Source: Bacteroidales bacterium WCE2004
GTDB lineage: Bacteria; Bacteroidota; Bacteroidia; Bacteroidales; UBA932
DNA: 64,000 nt
Assembly: GCA_900167895.1 (NCBI GenBank)
Contig: FUZR01000001.1
Span: 764,875-828,874 of the forward strand
Direction: 5' to 3'
The position numbers and the translations under genes are program-made. Each line of letters begins with the position of its first letter. Positions within the stretch are counted from its first letter, which is position 1. Shown one piece after another: positions 25,712 to 35,140 of this stretch. The notes beneath the pieces were generated by a model. It had not been told where the DNA came from and made no database searches. It saw only the letters and a list, made by a program, of their open reading frames with translations.

Positions 25712-25719
25712 CAAATATA
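25712..25719 (-). promoter_or_regulatory. -7 promoter box (TATATTTG) of trxA
   Basis: An exact TAnnTTTG on the minus strand, 46 bases before the trxA start, in the gap after the PG0541-like gene. Confidence 0.55.
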
Positions 25720-25724
25720 GTAAA

Positions 25725-26018
25725 TTAATAGGAAGATTCAATGCCCCAGACGAAGGCGCGGAGACCCAGGTCGGGGGCTTCCTTGTCCTTTTTCTCCAGG
25801 TCCGCGAGCAGCGGAGCGACCTTGTCGTCCTCCGCCATCACGAGCAGGGCATGGTTGAGTTCCGGCCACGCGTGGTTGCCGAAACGCGGGAAGCCATTGA
25901 AGCCGCCCTTGCCCTCCACGTTCTCCCAGCGGGTGAATCCGCGCTGGCCGTGGGCCACGAGCAGGTCGATCACTTCTTCGTTGTAGGCCTGGTTATAGAC
26001 GATGAACATCGCTTTCAT
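25725..26018 (-). CDS. PG0541-type transporter-associated protein
   Basis: From the Met at 26018 the product is 97 residues (MKAMFIVYNQAYNEEV), ending AFVWGIESSY. It resembles the small PII-like cytoplasmic proteins named after Porphyromonas PG0541 that follow RND pump genes in Bacteroidales. It shares an ATGA overlap with the end of the RND gene, which supports both the start and cotranslation. Its biochemical role is not established; an association with the pump is inferred from context. Confidence 0.75.
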   Translation of the reverse strand: MKAMFIVYNQAYNEEVIDLLVAHGQRGFTRWENVEGKGGFNGFPRFGNHAWPELNHALLVMAEDDKVAPLLADLEKKDKEAPDLGLRAFVWGIESSY

Positions 26019-29000
26019 TTCCGGTTCCTCCTTCTTTCGTTTCTTCTTTCCATTCTGTAGGTAAACGCGCAGTAGACCGTCGGGATGAGCACGAGGGTGA
26101 TGAGCGTGGAGACCGACAGGCCCCAGCACACCGTCACACCCAGCGCACGCCACATCTCGGAGCCTTCGCCCGTGCCGACCGCCATCGGGAGCATGCCCAG
26201 GACGGTGGTGAGGGTGGTCATCAGGATCGGGCGCAGACGGCTCTTGGCGGCCGTCGTGGACGCGTCACGGATGTTCATGCCGCGCTCGCGGCAGAGGATC
26301 GTGTAGTCGATGAGCACGATACCGTTCTTCACCACGATACCGATCAGGATGATGATGCCGATGATGGACATCACGCCGAGCGCGAGGCCCGCGACGCGCA
26401 GGCCCAGGATCACGCCCACGAGGGCGAACGGGACGCTGAACATGATCACGAACGGGGCCATCAGGCTCTCGAACTGGGAAGCCATCACCATATACACGAG
26501 CAGGATCATCAACAGAATGAGTGCGAGCATCTGCCCGAACATCTCCTGCTGGTCCTCGAAGTCGCCGGCGATCACCGTGGACAGCTCGGAGGGGATCTCC
26601 ATGCTGCCGATGATCTCGTTGCAGCTCTCCACAGCATCGCTCAGGGCGGCGCCCTTGGCCACGATGCCCGTGACCGTGATCAGGCGGGAGCGGTCCTTGC
26701 GCTCGATGGTCGGCGGCACGAGGCCCTCGACCACGGTGCCGAGCTCCTTCATCCGGACGGTGGCGCCGGTCGGGGTCGTCACGACGATGTTCTCCATATC
26801 CTCCACGCTGGAACGGAACTGCGGCGCGTAGCGCACGCGGATGTTGTATTCCTCGCCGTCCTCGCGGTAGAGCGAGGCCACGGTGCCGCTCATCGCGGAG
26901 CTGAAGGCGGCCGCGGCGGTGGTGGAGTTGAGCCCGTTGAGGGCAAGCTTGGTGCGGTCGAAGTCCATCCGGAGCTCAGGCGTGTACTCCTCGCGGCTGA
27001 CGGTCACCTGCGTGAAGGACGGAGCCTGCAGCATGCGGGTCTTCAGCTCCTGCGCCACGCGGTCCGTCTCGGCGAAGTCATAGCCGTACACCTCCACCTC
27101 GACGGTGGAAGCACCGCCCATGCCCATGCCCTCGGACACCATCGCGCGGCGGATCTCCGGATACTGGGCGCAGATGCCGCGCAGCACGTCGGAAATCTCG
27201 GCCGAAGAACGCTTGCGCGTGCTGGAAGTGCCGATATTGAGGTTGAGCGAAAGGATGTGCGTGCCGTTGCTCTGCATGCTCGCGAACGCGTTGTCCGTGT
27301 CGGCCTGGCCGAAGGTGGCGTTGAGCACCTGGATCTCCGGCACGGCCGCCTTGATGTCGGCGTAGATGCGGTTGTAGAACTCGCGCGTGACGTCCTGCGA
27401 CGTACCCATCGGCAGGTTGACCGTGACGGTGAGGCGCTCGGAGTCGCCGCGCGGGAAGTACTCGGTCTTGAGGCCCGGGGCGAGCAGCAGGATCGAGAGC
27501 ACGAACACGGCGCCGAAGGAGAGGATGGTCACCTTGCGGCGCTTCGTGGACCAGTGGATCACGTGGGCGTAGCCGCGGGAAATCTTGTCGATGGCCTTGT
27601 TGATCGGGACGAAGATGGCGTTGTAGGCCTTGTTGTGCCTGACATCCTTCTTGAGCCAGTGGGCGCAGAGCATCGGCACGAAGGTCAGGGCCGCCGTCGT
27701 GGACACGATCATGATGATGGAGACGATCCAGCCCAGCTGGCGGAACATGATGCCGGCCATGCCGTTGATCATCGTCAGCGGGAGGAACACGCAGAGCATC
27801 GTCAGCGTGGACGCGATGACGGAGATGCCCACCTCGCCCGTGCCGTGCACGGCGGCCTCCTTCGGCTTCTCGCCGCGCGCGATGTGCGTGGAGATGTTCT
27901 CCAGGACCACGATGGCGTCGTCCACGACCATGCCGATCGCGATGGCGAGGGCGGACATCGAGATGATGTTGAGCGTGTTGCCCGTGGCGAAGAGATACAT
28001 CAGCGAGGCCAGGAGGGCCAGCGGGATGGACAGGATGATGATGAAGGTGGACTTCCAGCTGCCCAGGAAGATGAAGACCACGAGCATGACCACCAGGAAG
28101 GTGATGATGATGGTCTCGATCAGGGTGTTGATCGTGTTGATGATCTCCCGGGAGCCGTCCACGATGGTCGTGATCTTGACATCGGCGGGCAGGGTCTTCT
28201 CAATCTGGGCGAGCTGCTTCTTGACGCCGCGGATGACGTTGACCGTGTTGGCGTCGCTCTGCTTCTGGATGATGATGCGGGCGGCGCGATGGCCGTTCGT
28301 ATAGGACTCCTGCTCGCGCTCCTGCTGGCCGTCCACCACCGTGGCGACGTCCCGCAGGTAGACGGCCCGGCCGCCCATCGCGCCGACCACGACGTCCAGC
28401 AGTTCGGACGGGTCGGAGAATTCCTGGTGCACGCGGAGCGTGTAGGTGTCGGAGCCGATGTCGATATTTCCCGAAGGGATGTTGCGGTTCTCGGCCGAGA
28501 TCACGCTCGCGATCGAGCTGATGCTCAGGCCGTACGCCTGCAGCTTGCTCGGGTCGCAGTAGACCTGGATCTCGCGGCTCGGGGCGCCGCTCACGGACAC
28601 GGTACCCACGCCGGAGACGCGCGCCAGCGGGGTGGAAACCTTGTCGTCCAGGATCTTGTCCAGCGCCGGAAGGCTCTCCTCCGCCGTGGCGGAAAGCAGC
28701 ATGACCGGCAGGTCGGAGGCGCTGAACTTGAAGATGACCGGGTTGGACACGCCGTCAGGCAGCATGGCGTTGACCATGTCCAGCTTGTCGCGGACGCTGT
28801 TGGTCGCGGCCTCGATGTCCACGCCGTAATTGAAGGTCAGGGTCAGCAGGGAGATGTTCTCCTTGGACTGGGAGTTCAGCTCCTTGAGGTCCTCCACGCC
28901 GTTGAGGGCGTTCTCCAGGACCTTGGTCAGGTTGGTCTCGATATCCTGCGCGTTGGCGCCCTGGTAGGAGGCCATCACCATGATCGTGTTGGAATCGAAC

Positions 29001-29116
29001 TCCGGGAACTGGGCGATGGACGTCCGGCTCAGGGAGAAGATACCCAGGATGGCGAGGGCGACGAACAGCAGGGCGGTCGTCACGGGATGCTCGACCGCGG
29101 AACGGTAGATGCTCAT
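26015..29116 (-). CDS. RND efflux inner-membrane transporter (HAE1/AcrB-like)
   Basis: The 1033-residue length, the opening MSIYRSAVEHPVTTALLFVA, the twelve-helix layout with two large periplasmic loops, and motifs such as VVDDAIVVLENI, TALTFVPMLCA and VVKNGIVLIDY identify an AcrB/HAE1-type proton-driven exporter. The transmembrane VVDDAIV Asp pair is the proton relay. It lies in an order TolC, adaptor, pump, PG0541 with 4-base overlaps. Substrates cannot be inferred. Confidence 0.95.
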   Translation of the reverse strand: MSIYRSAVEHPVTTALLFVALAILGIFSLSRTSIAQFPEFDSNTIMVMASYQGANAQDIETNLTKVLENALNGVEDLKELNSQSKENISLLTLTFNYGVDIEAATNSVRDKLDMVNAMLPDGVSNPVIFKFSASDLPVMLLSATAEESLPALDKILDDKVSTPLARVSGVGTVSVSGAPSREIQVYCDPSKLQAYGLSISSIASVISAENRNIPSGNIDIGSDTYTLRVHQEFSDPSELLDVVVGAMGGRAVYLRDVATVVDGQQEREQESYTNGHRAARIIIQKQSDANTVNVIRGVKKQLAQIEKTLPADVKITTIVDGSREIINTINTLIETIIITFLVVMLVVFIFLGSWKSTFIIILSIPLALLASLMYLFATGNTLNIISMSALAIAIGMVVDDAIVVLENISTHIARGEKPKEAAVHGTGEVGISVIASTLTMLCVFLPLTMINGMAGIMFRQLGWIVSIIMIVSTTAALTFVPMLCAHWLKKDVRHNKAYNAIFVPINKAIDKISRGYAHVIHWSTKRRKVTILSFGAVFVLSILLLAPGLKTEYFPRGDSERLTVTVNLPMGTSQDVTREFYNRIYADIKAAVPEIQVLNATFGQADTDNAFASMQSNGTHILSLNLNIGTSSTRKRSSAEISDVLRGICAQYPEIRRAMVSEGMGMGGASTVEVEVYGYDFAETDRVAQELKTRMLQAPSFTQVTVSREEYTPELRMDFDRTKLALNGLNSTTAAAAFSSAMSGTVASLYREDGEEYNIRVRYAPQFRSSVEDMENIVVTTPTGATVRMKELGTVVEGLVPPTIERKDRSRLITVTGIVAKGAALSDAVESCNEIIGSMEIPSELSTVIAGDFEDQQEMFGQMLALILLMILLVYMVMASQFESLMAPFVIMFSVPFALVGVILGLRVAGLALGVMSIIGIIILIGIVVKNGIVLIDYTILCRERGMNIRDASTTAAKSRLRPILMTTLTTVLGMLPMAVGTGEGSEMWRALGVTVCWGLSVSTLITLVLIPTVYCAFTYRMERRNERRRNRK

Positions 29117-30147
29117 CGCTTGACCTCCACTTTATCGCCGGACCTGAGGTTGGCGAATCCGCCGGTGAGCACCTGCTCGCCGGCTTCCAGCCCGGACAGG
29201 ATTTCGTATTGGCTGCCAAAATGGCGGCCGGTCTCCACGACCTTGATGGACACGGTGTTGTCGGCGTTCAGCACAAAGACGGAACGCTGGCCGGAACCCT
29301 GCTGCCGGATCACGGCGGCGTCAGGCACGACGATGCGCTCGCGGGCGCCGAAGTCGACGGTCACGCGGGCGTACATGCCGGGACGGAGTTCGCGCTTCTC
29401 GTTGGCGACGCGGACCTCGGCGTTGAAGGTGTGCGTGGCGGGGTCCATCGTCGGATAGAGGCGCACGATGGTGCCGGTATAGGTCCTGCCGGGCAGGGCG
29501 TCGGCGGTCAGGGAGACCTTGTCGCCGCGCTTGACCCGGGTGTAGTCAGCCTCGGAAATGGGGACGAGGAGCTTGACCGGGGTGATCTGCTGGACGGTAT
29601 AGATGGGCTGGGCCATCGCGTAGAGGTCGCCGCGGTCGTAGTTGCGGGCGGACACGACGCCGCTCACGGGAGCGCGCAGGACCGTGTTCTCCAGCAGGTT
29701 CTCGTAGCTGCTCTTCGACACCTTGAAAGCAAGCTCCAGGGACTCGAAGTCCGACTGCGACACGCCGCCCTCCTCGAAGAGCTGCCGCACGCGGGCGAGC
29801 TCGGTCTCGTCGTTCTTGAGCCGGAGGGCCGCCTGGTCGAGCTGGATGCGGTCCATCTCGGCAAGGACCTGGCCGGCGGACACGAAGTCGCCGACCTCGA
29901 CGTTGAGTTTCTGGATACGGCCACCGGCCTGCGGGGCGATGTTGTTGACCACATTGGCCTGGACGGAGGCGGAATAGACCGCATCCTGGGAGACTTGCTG
30001 CAGGACCGCCGCGGCCACGGACACGACCGGCGTCCTGTCCGCCATGGCCGCCATCGGATCGGCGGGCGCCCCGGATTTCTGCTGGCCGCAGGCGCTCAGC
30101 AGCGCGCAGCAGGCCATACCTATCAAAACTTGCTTATTCATTGTCAT
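29113..30147 (-). CDS. RND periplasmic adaptor (membrane fusion) lipoprotein
   Basis: The 344-residue protein has a lipoprotein signal ending LLSACGQQ, then a barrel-sandwich half NNIAPQAGGRIQKLNVEVGDFVSAGQVLAEMD, a helical hairpin near 100-150, and the returning lipoyl half APVSGVVSARNYDRGDL. This is the AcrA/MexA family layout, bridging the inner-membrane pump and TolC. The start may be the ATG at 30147 or the one at 30141. It overlaps the TolC gene by 14 bases and the pump gene by 4. Confidence 0.93.
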   Translation of the reverse strand: MTMNKQVLIGMACCALLSACGQQKSGAPADPMAAMADRTPVVSVAAAVLQQVSQDAVYSASVQANVVNNIAPQAGGRIQKLNVEVGDFVSAGQVLAEMDRIQLDQAALRLKNDETELARVRQLFEEGGVSQSDFESLELAFKVSKSSYENLLENTVLRAPVSGVVSARNYDRGDLYAMAQPIYTVQQITPVKLLVPISEADYTRVKRGDKVSLTADALPGRTYTGTIVRLYPTMDPATHTFNAEVRVANEKRELRPGMYARVTVDFGARERIVVPDAAVIRQQGSGQRSVFVLNADNTVSIKVVETGRHFGSQYEILSGLEAGEQVLTGGFANLRSGDKVEVKR

Positions 30148-31636
30148 ACGTTTTATTCAGTTGGACATTGCCGTCGGCATCGATGAAATCGGCGCCAAGG
30201 GTACCTTCGAGCCCGGCTTTCGCCACGACGAAATTGTAGACGGCCTGCGAGACGCCGAGCCGCGACTGCGTCAGCGCGAGCTGCGCGTCGTTGAGGTCGG
30301 TGAGCGTGCTGCGGCCGACCTCGTAGGAGCGGGACGCGATGTCATAGGCCTTCTGCGCCGTCTCGGCGGCGCTGCGGGCGGAGCTGTAGCTCTTCATCGC
30401 GGTCTCCATCTGGTTGAGGTACTGGCGGATGGATATCTTGAGCTGGCGCTCGGTGTTGGCGCGCTGGATATCCAGCTCACGCGCCTGCACCTTCGCCTGG
30501 CGGACGGCGTGCGTCCGCTGGCCGCCCGAGAAGATCGGCACGGACAGGCTCAGGCCCACGAACGAATACGGGGACCATTTGTACTCGCTGAACTTGAAGT
30601 CGTTGGTCATCGCGTTCAGGCTGTAGTTGAAGGACAGCGAAAGCGTCGGCAGGGCGGCATATTTCTGAACCTTGATGGCGTTGGAGAGCTGCTCCGCCTG
30701 GATGGCGAGCTGGCGCATCGTGGAGTTGTTCTCCAGCGTGAGGGCACCGCTCTCGTTGAGGTCGTAGAGCATGTGCTGCGCGAAGTCGTCGAGGCTGCCG
30801 GCGACGTCGAAATTGGCGTCCAGGTCCACGCCCATCACGGCCTTGAGGCGCCACAGCGATAGGATGACGGAACTCTCGGCGTCATACACGTTCGGGATGG
30901 CGTTGGCGAGCGTCGTCCTGGCGCGCGTCAGGTCGAGCTCGGACGCCTTCTGCGCGTTGTAGCGGCGCTGGATCTGCTCGCAGTTCGCCAGCGCGTTCTC
31001 ATAAGCGGACTTGTAGACTTCGAAGGCCTCGCGGGCGAGCAGGCAGGCGAAGAAAGCCTGCTTGACCTGGCCCACCGTCTCGAGGCGCGAGCTGCGCGCC
31101 TTCTCGACGGCCAGCTCGACGTCCTGGTCGGAAATGCGGAGGCTCTGCCAGAGCTGGGCGTTGACCAGCGGCATGCTGGCGTTGACGCCCGCGGACCACG
31201 TGTTCCAGCGGCCGACGGAGAAACCTTCGTTGGAAGAAGAAGCCCCTTCTTCGGGCTCCTGCTGGGCCGGCGTCGGGAACGGAATCTCCGGGTGCGCGGC
31301 ATAGAGAGGAAGCAGATAATTGGCCATGGCTTCGCCGATCATGGCGGACATGTCGAAGCCGCCGCCGTCCATATACATCACCTGCTTCTTGATGGTGCGC
31401 TGATAGGATGCGGAGCCGTTGATCTGCGGGAACAAAGCGGAATAAGTCCCCTTGCGGGCATAGCCCGTCCGCTCGATCTCCTGGTCGGCCACCTGGACGG
31501 ATGCATTCTCACTGAGCGCGATCCTGAGCGCGTCCTCCAACGAGAGAAGGGTTGGTGCAGATGTCGTATCGGCCGGCTGGGCCAGGGAAATGAGCGGAAG
31601 AAGAACTGAAAATACTAACGATATACTCTTTCTCAT
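30134..31636 (-). CDS. TolC-family outer-membrane efflux protein
   Basis: From the Met at 31636 the product is 500 residues with signal peptide MRKSISLVFSVLLPLISLAQ, followed by LSLEDALRIALSENASVQVA and a second repeat with long alpha-helical hairpins, the TolC/OprM pattern. It is first in the efflux operon and presumably forms its outer-membrane duct. The upstream Met at 31654 would add six residues before the signal peptide and is less likely. Confidence 0.92.
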   Translation of the reverse strand: MRKSISLVFSVLLPLISLAQPADTTSAPTLLSLEDALRIALSENASVQVADQEIERTGYARKGTYSALFPQINGSASYQRTIKKQVMYMDGGGFDMSAMIGEAMANYLLPLYAAHPEIPFPTPAQQEPEEGASSSNEGFSVGRWNTWSAGVNASMPLVNAQLWQSLRISDQDVELAVEKARSSRLETVGQVKQAFFACLLAREAFEVYKSAYENALANCEQIQRRYNAQKASELDLTRARTTLANAIPNVYDAESSVILSLWRLKAVMGVDLDANFDVAGSLDDFAQHMLYDLNESGALTLENNSTMRQLAIQAEQLSNAIKVQKYAALPTLSLSFNYSLNAMTNDFKFSEYKWSPYSFVGLSLSVPIFSGGQRTHAVRQAKVQARELDIQRANTERQLKISIRQYLNQMETAMKSYSSARSAAETAQKAYDIASRSYEVGRSTLTDLNDAQLALTQSRLGVSQAVYNFVVAKAGLEGTLGADFIDADGNVQLNKTYDNE

Positions 31637-31651
31637 AATTCTAATTGCGCG

Positions 31652-31659
31652 CAAAGATA
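31652..31659 (-). promoter_or_regulatory. -7 promoter box (TATCTTTG) of the efflux operon
   Basis: An exact TAnnTTTG on the minus strand, 15 bases before the TolC start. A CTTG lies 18 bases further upstream as a poor -33 candidate. Confidence 0.6.
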
Positions 31660-31702
31660 TGCAAATTCTACACCACGCAAGAAAGCTGTCAGCAGATTTT
31701 AC

Positions 31703-31710
31703 TATATTTG
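31703..31710 (+). promoter_or_regulatory. -7 promoter box (TATATTTG) of lgt
   Basis: An exact TAnnTTTG match 18 bases before the lgt ATG, divergent from the efflux promoter. Confidence 0.6.
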
Positions 31711-31728
31711 TCCGAATAAAGAAGAATT

Positions 31729-32583
31729 ATGAATTTGCTTTCCATCCACTGGGATTTCGACCCCATTTTTTTCCATATCGGCCCGGTCCAGGTGCGCTGG
31801 TACGGCCTCCTGTTCGTGTCCGGCTTCGTCATCGGCTGGTATCTCTTCAAATGGTTCTTCACCCGGGAGAAGGTAGACCGGAACCTGATGGACACCCTCC
31901 TCTTCACCCTCCTCATCGCCACGGTCGTGGGTGCACGCCTCGGGCACTGCATCTTCTACCAGCCGGACTACTACTTCGGCTCCTGGGAAGGCTTCTTGGA
32001 GATCTTCACGCCCTGGAAGGGCGGCCTGGCCAGCCATGGCGGCGCCATCGCCCTGCTCCTCGCCATGTGGTGGTTCTCCCGGAAATACGGGCCGAAGAAC
32101 GGGTTCGACTTCCTCTGGATCATGGACCGGCTCTGCATCGCCGTGGCCTTCGCGGGCTGCATGATCCGGCTGGGCAACCTGGCCAATTCCGAGATCTACG
32201 GAAACGTGACCACGCTCCCCTGGGGCTTCATCTTCGACCGCAACGGCGAGACCGAACCCAGACACCCGACCCAGCTCTATGAGGCTTTCAGCTACCTGCT
32301 GCTCGGCCTGGTGCTGGTCTGGATCTACAAGCACAAGCTGGACAAGGTCCACCGCGGCTTCTTCTTCGGTCTCTTCCTGCTGGGCTGCTTCGGCGCCCGC
32401 TTCCTGATCGAGTTCGTCAAGGAGCCGCAGGTCGAGTTCGAGCGCGCGATGACCCTGGACATGGGTCAGCTCCTCTCCGTCCCGTTCATCCTCGCAGGCA
32501 TCGGCCTGCTGGTTTACGCCGGGACGAAGAAGAAACCGGCCGCGGTCATTCCTGCGCAGCGGCGGCCTTCCGGCTCTTGCTGA
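31729..32583 (+). CDS. lgt: Prolipoprotein diacylglyceryl transferase
   Basis: The 284-residue protein has seven membrane segments and the Lgt signature: ARLGHCIFY, SHGGAIA and MIRLGNLANSEIYG, containing the conserved Arg and Asn. Lgt attaches diacylglycerol to the lipobox Cys of prolipoproteins at the inner membrane; several candidate clients (gldH, adaptor, the 58454 lipoprotein) lie in this window. Its 3' end overlaps the convergent TMEM43-like gene by 38 bases. Confidence 0.95.
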   Translation: MNLLSIHWDFDPIFFHIGPVQVRWYGLLFVSGFVIGWYLFKWFFTREKVDRNLMDTLLFTLLIATVVGARLGHCIFYQPDYYFGSWEGFLEIFTPWKGGLASHGGAIALLLAMWWFSRKYGPKNGFDFLWIMDRLCIAVAFAGCMIRLGNLANSEIYGNVTTLPWGFIFDRNGETEPRHPTQLYEAFSYLLLGLVLVWIYKHKLDKVHRGFFFGLFLLGCFGARFLIEFVKEPQVEFERAMTLDMGQLLSVPFILAGIGLLVYAGTKKKPAAVIPAQRRPSGSC

Positions 32584-33688
32584 CCAGATAAGCGACCAGC
32601 AGGCAGACGACCACGGCCAGTGCGATGGCCAGCACGGGCCGCCAGACGACCCACGCGATCAGGATGATGACCAGGGACCACGCCAGGCCCACGACGAAGG
32701 TCACCAGATTGACGCCCAGCTCGCCGACCTTGGCCAGCGGCGGGAGCACCTTGAGCACGGTCACGAGGATGCTGAACATCATCCGGAGGGCGGCGATGAC
32801 GAGCAGGATGCCCAGGATGCGGATCACCCAGAGGAGCATCTTGTTGGCGGCCTTCTCGGACTCGAACATCGACGCCATCGAGTGGTTGCCCATCCGGAGG
32901 GTCATCAGGCTCTTGCCGTTCTTGTGCTTGAACGCCTCGAAAGAGTTGCCGGTCACCTGCGCCAGGATGGAGGCTTCGCCGCCATCCGCCTGCGTGAAGG
33001 TGACGCGCACGTCGCCGACGGCCGGGGCGGAAGGATTCTCACCATAATAGACGACGTTGCCGGAGACGAAGGTGTCCGTCCCGTTGGCAAGCTCCGCGGG
33101 GAGCGCGACGGGCGAATCGGCGGGGATGGCATCGGCCAGGGCCGGCGGGAGGACGTAGCCGCCGAAATCGACCTTCGCGGCGCTCACGGCCTTGTCCTGC
33201 ACGGTCAGGCGGACGCTGTTGCTGCCCTGGTAGTCAGGGTCATGGAAATTGGCGGAATTGACCGGAGCGCCCACCCATTCCCTGGAATACGTATAGGTCG
33301 TGACGGTCTCCTGACCGCCGCCCAGCTTGTCTTTGGTCTGGGACTGGGAATGCTCCACCCACTGATAGTACTCGGCCTCGCGGACGAGGCGGATGGCATT
33401 CACGGACACGCCGTAATCGGGGTCGGCCAAGGTCTCGTCCGTCTTCGCGACGGCCGTGGCGTGGATCATCTGCCCGTCAAGGGCCGGATCGACGGTGCTG
33501 ACGTCGGCGACGTCCACGCAGACGGATTCGGCAGACTTGAGCATTTTGGAGGTCTTGACGGCGCGGCCCTCGTTCCACCAGAGGAGGGCTGTCGCTGCGA
33601 CAAAGAGGAGAAGACCGGTAACGATACCTTTGAGGGAATTTCCCAGACGGCTGCCATAGCTCGTCCTGGTTACTTCTTGATAGGCCAT
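32546..33688 (-). CDS. TMEM43-family membrane protein
   Basis: The 380-residue protein has an N-terminal membrane segment (about residues 20-40), a large central domain with TTYTYSREWVGAPVNSANFHDP, and three C-terminal membrane segments (about 285-370), matching the bacterial members of the TMEM43/LUMA family. The family's bacterial function is unknown. The 3' end overlaps lgt on the other strand. Confidence 0.82.
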   Translation of the reverse strand: MAYQEVTRTSYGSRLGNSLKGIVTGLLLFVAATALLWWNEGRAVKTSKMLKSAESVCVDVADVSTVDPALDGQMIHATAVAKTDETLADPDYGVSVNAIRLVREAEYYQWVEHSQSQTKDKLGGGQETVTTYTYSREWVGAPVNSANFHDPDYQGSNSVRLTVQDKAVSAAKVDFGGYVLPPALADAIPADSPVALPAELANGTDTFVSGNVVYYGENPSAPAVGDVRVTFTQADGGEASILAQVTGNSFEAFKHKNGKSLMTLRMGNHSMASMFESEKAANKMLLWVIRILGILLVIAALRMMFSILVTVLKVLPPLAKVGELGVNLVTFVVGLAWSLVIILIAWVVWRPVLAIALAVVVCLLVAYLVSKSRKAAAAQE

Positions 33689-33727
33689 AACTATGAGGTT
33701 TAGCGGTTAGTGATCATCAAATCTCCT

Positions 33728-33735
33728 CAAAGATA
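33728..33735 (-). promoter_or_regulatory. -7 promoter box (TATCTTTG) of the TMEM43-like gene
   Basis: An exact TAnnTTTG on the minus strand, 39 bases before the start; no clear -33 element. Confidence 0.5.
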
Positions 33736-33769
33736 AGCATTTCCGCCTAAATAGCGCACACGGCGCCCC

Positions 33770-33813
33770 AAAAACGCAGGACTCCCGGGCGCCAGCCGGC
33801 GTCCGGGAGTCCT
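33770..33813 (-). terminator. Intrinsic terminator of pgk
   Basis: A 35-base near-perfect hairpin pairs AGGACTCCCGG with its complement (33778-33813). On the minus strand it is followed by GCGTTTTTGG. It starts 16 bases after the pgk stop. Confidence 0.8.
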
Positions 33814-33828
33814 TATGCTTGCGGGGGA

Positions 33829-35082
33829 TTAGCCGCGGATGGCGGCGATACCCGGGAGTTCCTTGCCTTCGAGGGCCTCGAGCATGGCGCCGCCGCCGGT
33901 GGAGACATAGCTCACCTTGTCGGCGTAGCCCATCTGGGTCACGGCAGCGACGGAGTCACCGCCACCCACGAGGGTGTAGGCGCCCTTCGCCGTGGCCTCG
34001 GCGAGGTCTTCGGCGATCTGGAGCGTACCCTTGGCGAAGGTCGGCATCTCGAACACGCCGACGGGGCCGTTCCACAGGATGGTCTTGGAGTTGAGGATGA
34101 CTTCCTTCCAGGTCTTGAGGGAAGCGGCGCCGGCGTCCATGCCCTCCCAACCCTCAGGGATGGCGTTGGAGGGGACGATCTGGGTCTTGGCGTCGTTGTT
34201 GAAGTCGTCGGCGACCACGGTCTCGGTGGAGAGGTAGATCTTGACGCCCTTCTCCTTGGCCTTGGCCAGGATCTCGAGGGCCTGGGGCATCAGGTCGTCC
34301 TCGTGGAGGGAGTTGCCGATCTGGCCGCCCTGGGCCTTGATGAAGGTATAGCCCATGCCGCCGCCGATGATCAGGTTGTCCACCTTCTCGAGCATGTTCT
34401 CGAGCACGGCGAGCTTGGAAGAGACCTTGGAACCGCCGATGATCGCGGTGAAGGGGTGCTGGGCGTTCTTGAGGACGTTGTCAATGGCCTTGATCTCACC
34501 TTCCATCAGGTAGCCGAACATCTTGTCGTTGGGGAAGTAGTCGGCGATGAGGGCGGTGGAGCCGTGGGCACGGTGGGCCGTACCGAAAGCGTCGTTGATG
34601 TAGCAGTCGGCGTAGGAGGCGAGGGTCTTGACGAAGTCCTTCTGGCTGGCCTTGACGGCAGCCTTGGCGGCCTTCTTCTCCTCGTCGGAGGCATCCTCGG
34701 CGAGTCCGCGGGGCTTGCCTTCCTCCTCGGCGTAGAAGCGGAGGTTCTCGAGCAGGAGGGCCTCACCCGGCTTGAGGGCGGCGACTTCGGCCTGGGCCTT
34801 CTGGCAGTCGGCAGCGAACTTCACCGGAGCGCCGAGACACTCGGACACGTGATCCACGATGTGCTTGAGGGAGAACTTGTCAGTCACGCCCTTCGGACGG
34901 CCGAGGTGCGACATGATGATGAGGGAACCACCCCCGGCGAGGACCTTCTTGAGAGTCGGCATCGCCCGGCGGATGCGGGTGTCGTCGGTAATCTCGAAAT
35001 TCTCATTGAGCGGGACGTTGAAGTCCACGCGCACGATCGCCTTCTTGCCGGCGAAATCGTAGGAATCGATGAATTGCTGCAT
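33829..35082 (-). CDS. pgk: Phosphoglycerate kinase
   Basis: The 417-residue protein has [27 protein letters not shown] and the C-terminal nucleotide-binding [13 protein letters not shown] typical of Pgk. It makes ATP from 1,3-bisphosphoglycerate in glycolysis. It is a stand-alone unit with a promoter box upstream and a strong terminator downstream. Confidence 0.97.
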   Translation of the reverse strand: MQQFIDSYDFAGKKAIVRVDFNVPLNENFEITDDTRIRRAMPTLKKVLAGGGSLIIMSHLGRPKGVTDKFSLKHIVDHVSECLGAPVKFAADCQKAQAEVAALKPGEALLLENLRFYAEEEGKPRGLAEDASDEEKKAAKAAVKASQKDFVKTLASYADCYINDAFGTAHRAHGSTALIADYFPNDKMFGYLMEGEIKAIDNVLKNAQHPFTAIIGGSKVSSKLAVLENMLEKVDNLIIGGGMGYTFIKAQGGQIGNSLHEDDLMPQALEILAKAKEKGVKIYLSTETVVADDFNNDAKTQIVPSNAIPEGWEGMDAGAASLKTWKEVILNSKTILWNGPVGVFEMPTFAKGTLQIAEDLAEATAKGAYTLVGGGDSVAAVTQMGYADKVSYVSTGGGAMLEALEGKELPGIAAIRG

Positions 35083-35115
35083 AAACTATTGTGATGATTA
35101 AAAGTTTCGGGACCG

Positions 35116-35123
35116 CAAATTTA
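35116..35123 (-). promoter_or_regulatory. -7 promoter box (TAAATTTG) of pgk
   Basis: It fits TAnnTTTG on the minus strand, 33 bases before the pgk start. Confidence 0.5.
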
Positions 35124-35140
35124 ACAAAAATTTTAATATC

